Source: Actinomycetes bacterium (GTDB taxonomy: Bacteria; Actinomycetota; Acidimicrobiia; IMCC26256; PALSA-610). Taken from it: DNA of 41,369 bases. The stretch spans positions 1-41,369 of the forward strand of contig JAODBI010000111.1 of the NCBI GenBank assembly GCA_025463875.1. Direction: 5' to 3'. Made by a program: the position numbers and the translations under genes. Under the pieces are notes generated by a model that saw nothing but the letters and a program-made list of their open reading frames with translations, was not told the origin of the DNA and ran no database searches. This document shows positions 40,408 through 41,369 of this stretch, in pieces; positions within the stretch are counted from its first letter, which is position 1, and each line of letters opens with the position of its first letter.

Positions 40408-41369
40408 GTGAGTGGGATCCGGCGACTGATCATTCTGGGAGCGGGTGCGCTCGGACGCGAGGTCGCCGAGGCCGTCCGGGCCGCCAACGCGGTCAGCCCG
40501 CAGTTCGACCTGGTGGGGTTCCTCGACGATGCCCCGGGTGCGGACGACGCCGGCCTCGACGCCCCCGTGCTCGGCACGTTGGCCGAGGCGAAGGGATTCG
40601 CCGACGAGTCGTTCGTGCTCGCCGTCGCGAACCCGCGGTCACCGCGGCTGCGCGCGGAAGTAGCCGCCCGGCTCGACATCGAAGACGACCGGTTCGTAAC
40701 CGTCGTGCATCCTTCGTCTTCGATCGCGGCGTCGACCCACATCGGCGCCGGATCGATACTGCTCGCGGGTGTGGTGACGACCGCCGATGTCGAGATCGGT
40801 CGGCACGTGATCGCGATGCCCAACACCGTCTTCACGCACGACGATCGCGTCGGGGACTTCGCGACGTTCGGCGCGGGGGTGCTCGTTGCCGGGCGCGCGA
40901 CGATCGGAGCGCAGACGTACATCGGCGCGGGCGCCAAGATCCGCGAGAACCTCACCATCGGCGCCGGCGCGCTCGTCGGCATGGGCTCGGTCGTCACCAC
41001 CGACGTCCCGGACGACGAAGTGTGGGCCGGCGTGCCCGCGCGCGTGCTGACGAAGCGCCGTCCCGTGGATGTCTTCGTGCACCCGCTCGGAGTGTGCGAG
41101 AGCGACGACGTCGGCGCCGGAACCCGCGTGTGGGCGTTCGCGCACGTGCTGCCCGGCGCGGTCGTGGGGGAGCGGTGCAACATCTGCGACCACGCGTTCG
41201 TCGAGGGCGGTGCCCGGCTCGGTGACAACGTCACGGTGAAGAACGGCGTGTTGGTGTTCGACCGCGTGACAGTCGAGGACGACGTGTTCCTCGGTCCCGG
41301 TGTGGTGTTCACGAACGACCTGCGTCCTCGGGCCGCGAACAAGAAGTCACACGCGGAGCTCGACGCCAC
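40408..41369 (+). CDS. Fused NeuD/PglD-type and WbpD-type hexapeptide acetyltransferase, partial
   Basis: At least 320 residues are open to the right edge with no stop. Residues 1-80 form a PglD/NeuD N-terminal Rossmann fold (RRLIILGAGALGREVAEAVR, LVGFLDDAPGADDAGLDAPV), followed by left-handed beta-helix hexapeptides (IGAGSILLAGVVTTADVEIG, IGAGALVGMGSVVTTDVPDD, VWAGVPARVL). From about residue 220 a second hexapeptide domain begins (VHPLGVCESDDVGAGTRVWA, VEGGARLGDNVTVKNGVLVF, VFLGPGVVFTNDLRPR) that matches the WbpD/WlbB/QdtC group of sugar N-acetyltransferases. GTG 40408 gives the normal NeuD start; an in-frame GTG at 40360, ten bases after a TACCGT, is an alternative. It likely N-acetylates the amino sugars made by the aminotransferases nearby. 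Confidence 0.85.
   Translation, partial: MSGIRRLIILGAGALGREVAEAVRAANAVSPQFDLVGFLDDAPGADDAGLDAPVLGTLAEAKGFADESFVLAVANPRSPRLRAEVAARLDIEDDRFVTVVHPSSSIAASTHIGAGSILLAGVVTTADVEIGRHVIAMPNTVFTHDDRVGDFATFGAGVLVAGRATIGAQTYIGAGAKIRENLTIGAGALVGMGSVVTTDVPDDEVWAGVPARVLTKRRPVDVFVHPLGVCESDDVGAGTRVWAFAHVLPGAVVGERCNICDHAFVEGGARLGDNVTVKNGVLVFDRVTVEDDVFLGPGVVFTNDLRPRAANKKSHAELDA

Overview
The window looks like chromosomal DNA of a high-GC actinobacterium. Start codons GTG and TTG are frequent, ATGA/GTGA stop-start overlaps are common, and several genes have a TAnnnT -10 hexamer only 6 to 9 bases before the start codon, the usual sign of leaderless transcripts. Placement in Acidimicrobiia or a relative is an inference from gene content and layout only. 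No rRNA, tRNA, CRISPR array, transposase or phage gene was recognised.

Left third (1-17207), mostly housekeeping. An oligopeptidase B gene (ptrB, cut by the window edge) diverges from hisI-trpE-ygfZ, three overlapping genes. Three 44-bp tandem repeats lie between ygfZ and a convergent operon of response regulator, sensor kinase and lipoprotein esterase. The tryptophan genes then resume as trpC, trpF, trpB, trpA; trpD and trpG are absent from the window. A motA-motB pair, NADP-type isocitrate dehydrogenase and a large GNAT/acyl-CoA synthetase (ADP-forming) fusion follow.

Right two thirds (17256-41369), cell-surface polysaccharide and surface proteins. A minus-strand operon rfbA-rfbC-rfbB-rfbD should make dTDP-L-rhamnose, but its RfbB and RfbC differ from the textbook enzymes at key active-site positions. 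A plus-strand series then encodes a secreted DUF4082/beta-helix protein, a DegT-type aminotransferase, a Wzx-type flippase and a polyprenyl-phosphate sugar phosphotransferase. A minus-strand operon encodes a Gfo/Idh/MocA oxidoreductase, a nucleotide-sugar epimerase and a second DegT aminotransferase. A 2193-residue secreted protein follows (dimethylformamidase-beta-like domain, four DUF4082 and about nine Big_5 Ig-like domains), then a Wzz-like chain-length protein, a Wzy/O-antigen-ligase-like protein, a proline-rich membrane protein of unknown function, and a fused double hexapeptide-repeat acetyltransferase cut by the right edge.

Read together, the right side is a Wzx/Wzy-type exopolysaccharide locus: nucleotide sugars (dTDP-rhamnose and probably an N-acylated amino sugar) are made, the first sugar is loaded on lipid by the phosphotransferase, units are flipped and polymerised, and two DUF4082 proteins are exported from the same neighbourhood. 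No ordinary glycosyltransferase is visible. The most unusual items are the giant DUF4082 protein, the atypical RfbB/RfbC residues, the coupled kinase-lipoprotein esterase pair, the 44-bp repeats and the double acetyltransferase fusion.
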